Notes under the pieces: model-generated
Told to the model about the DNA's origin: nothing
Seen by the model: only the letters and a program-made list of their open reading frames with translations
Database searches by the model: none
Assembly (NCBI GenBank): GCA_023667695.1
Contig: JAMOZY010000016.1
Coordinates: 1 to 56,660 of the forward strand
Direction of reading: 5' to 3'
From: Clostridium sp.
GTDB taxonomy: Bacteria; Bacillota; Clostridia; Lachnospirales; Lachnospiraceae
Length of the DNA stretch: 56,660 nt
Program-made: the position numbers and the translations under genes
Shown here: positions 55,307 to 56,660 of the stretch, piece after piece
Layout of the letters: the number at the start of each line of letters is the position of its first letter
How positions within the stretch are numbered: position 1 is the stretch's first letter

Positions 55307-55413
55307 CGCGTACCCCATTTTCCCATGTAAAATCAATCGGTTCAGTTTTTGTGTATATTATATCATAATTACGCAAAAACTGGTACGCTGTCAGCAGACT
55401 CCACCCTCTTATA

Positions 55414-56394
55414 TTACCAAATTACCGCCGTTGCGCCATAGGTCAGGCCTGCGCCAAACCCGGACATAATAATCTTTTCACCACGCTTCAGCTTCCCCGC
55501 CTGATTCAACTCATCTAACAAAACCGGAATACTGGCGGAGGACATGTTACCATAATGATGCAGATTCATTGGAAACTTTTCTTCCGGTTCTCCTAACCGC
55601 TTCGCGATGGATTGAATGATTCTGGCATTTGCCTGATGCAGAATGTAATGATCCACCTCTGATTTGTCCCATCCTGCTTTTTCCAGCACCTTCTGAATAC
55701 TATCCGGCACCTGGCTGACTGCAAACCGAAAAACCTCCTGTCCATTCATTTCCAAATAACCGCTTCCTTTGGATTCCTCTGCGGTAGCTGCTGCCTCCCG
55801 AAAGGGTGTATTGACCTGTCCCTCATAGCGGTAAAGCGCCATCCCCTTTTTACCATTGGCGCCCTGTACCATGGCTACCACGCCTTCCTCCTCTGCCTGA
55901 ACAAAGGCGGCGCCTGCACCATCGCCAAATAAAATGCAGGAAGACCGGTCATTCCAATCTACAATCTTTGTCAATACCTCTGCCCCTACAATCAAAGCAT
56001 TCCGATACATACCGCATCGAATATAAGCATCCGCTGAATTCAAGGCAAATAGAAATCCGGCGCAAGCCGCATTCAAATCATAGGCGGTAGCATTGTCTGC
56101 TCCGATTGCCGCCTGAATCTCACAGGCAAGACATGGAAAGGTGCAATCCGGTGATACGGTAGCTGCCAGAATCAAGTCCACCTCCTCTGCCTTCTTCCCT
56201 GCATTCTCCAGTGCTTTCCGACATGCTTCCGCCGCCAGAGAGGTTGTGGTTTCTGTGGTAGCTGCATGTCTGCTCCCGATTCCGGTCCGCTCCTGAATCC
56301 ATGTATCTGAGGTATCCAGAAACGTCTCCAGCTCCTGATTGGTTACTACCCGGGATGGTATTGCACTACCGGTTCCTATAATTCTTGTTGTCAT
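55414..56394 (-). CDS. fabH: 3-oxoacyl-[acyl-carrier-protein] synthase III (KAS III)
   Basis: A 326-residue condensing enzyme that starts fatty acid synthesis from acetyl-CoA and malonyl-ACP. The catalytic triad is visible: Cys in LNAACAGFLFALN near residue 112, His in YILHQANARI near 251, Asn in HHYGNMSSASIP near 281. The glycine-rich C-terminal strand GFGAGLTYGATAVIW is complete. It is alone here; other fab genes are not in the window. Its ATG follows AAAGGGAGTACAT. Confidence 0.96.
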   Translation of the reverse strand: MTTRIIGTGSAIPSRVVTNQELETFLDTSDTWIQERTGIGSRHAATTETTTSLAAEACRKALENAGKKAEEVDLILAATVSPDCTFPCLACEIQAAIGADNATAYDLNAACAGFLFALNSADAYIRCGMYRNALIVGAEVLTKIVDWNDRSSCILFGDGAGAAFVQAEEEGVVAMVQGANGKKGMALYRYEGQVNTPFREAAATAEESKGSGYLEMNGQEVFRFAVSQVPDSIQKVLEKAGWDKSEVDHYILHQANARIIQSIAKRLGEPEEKFPMNLHHYGNMSSASIPVLLDELNQAGKLKRGEKIIMSGFGAGLTYGATAVIW

Positions 56395-56513
56395 ATGTAC
56401 TCCCTTTCTTTCTCTGACTTTGCCTTGCTGTCAAGACCTAGCCTTGGTTTCTATCCTCTGCTTTTTCATTTACCATAAAAGCTAGTATGGAAAACTACCT
56501 TTCGTAAACTTAC

Positions 56514-56549
56514 AAAAGCAGCAAAACCGCTTTGGATTTTGCTGCTTTT
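56514..56549. terminator. Stem-loop terminator upstream of fabH
   Basis: Perfect 13-base arms (56514-56526, 56537-56549; AAAAGCAGCAAAA) with a 10-base loop and short T-rich ends. It probably ends a gene beyond the right edge. The region 56395-56660 otherwise shows no gene; a fabH promoter must lie in 56395-56513, but I see no clear FapR-type site. Confidence 0.65.
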
Positions 56550-56660
56550 ATTCCTTGATTCCATTGTAATATATAAGATTTTCTTTGTCCAGTTTATTTT
56601 AATTATCCGATAGCGTAAATTTACTGTAGGAATTAAATAGACAGAGCTGCCCCGGTTCTG

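Noticed and set aside
56395-56513. FapR operator upstream of fabH
   Set aside because: No clear match to the known palindromic site; only weak promoter-like pieces are present.

Overview
The window is a low-to-mid GC Firmicutes chromosome, most likely a gut Lachnospiraceae species. It shows strong AGGAGG-type ribosome binding sites, seryl-tRNA synthetase and fabH housekeeping genes, and a Tn1549/CTn-type conjugative element. Almost everything is transcribed leftward. The exceptions are a toxin-antitoxin pair (15334-15926) and an Rpn-type nuclease gene (49378-50232).

Positions 1 to about 37440 are the body of an integrative conjugative element (ICE), read from right to left. At its right end is a segregation operon (ParM-like actin, ParR-like partner, small coupled ORFs), then a lipoprotein and a 1556-residue thioester/Cna-B surface adhesin. 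Next come DUF5688, RadC-like and TOPRIM genes, a cis region with stem-loops and iteron-like repeats (probable oriT/replication site), MobC and a MobP-type relaxase. The conjugation machinery follows: PcfB-like protein, TraG/VirD4 coupling protein, Maff2, TrbL/VirB6-like protein, PrgI, VirB4 and an NlpC/P60 hydrolase. An MT-A70 DNA methylase and a very large methylase/SNF2 protein close the series. The large gene is split in its DEAH region by a group II intron (836-3609), and its distal part is lost at about position 740, where a TnpV-type module begins. No integrase or excisionase is in the window; in this family they lie beyond the large helicase gene, so they are expected to the left of position 1.

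A cargo island (Phd/RelE-type toxin-antitoxin plus a C5-cytosine methylase) sits between prgI and virB4. Two genes are overprinted inside larger genes on the same strand, each with its own strong Shine-Dalgarno sequence: a TnpV-family gene inside the SNF2 gene, and a 207-codon ORF inside the cytosine methylase gene.

Positions 37441-56660 are chromosome. The ICE has cut a membrane/SUMF1/flavodoxin fusion gene inside its flavodoxin domain. Upstream of it is a same-strand redox cluster: flavodoxin lipoprotein, YraQ-type permease, DUF362 lipoprotein, carboxymuconolactone decarboxylase-cupin protein, aldo/keto reductase, MerR regulator and LysR regulator. Then follow an EAL-domain protein, an 89-bp tandem repeat block, serS, an Rpn nuclease, a secreted surface protein, a Ser/Thr kinase with an extracellular leucine-rich repeat domain and a coupled XRE regulator, and fabH.
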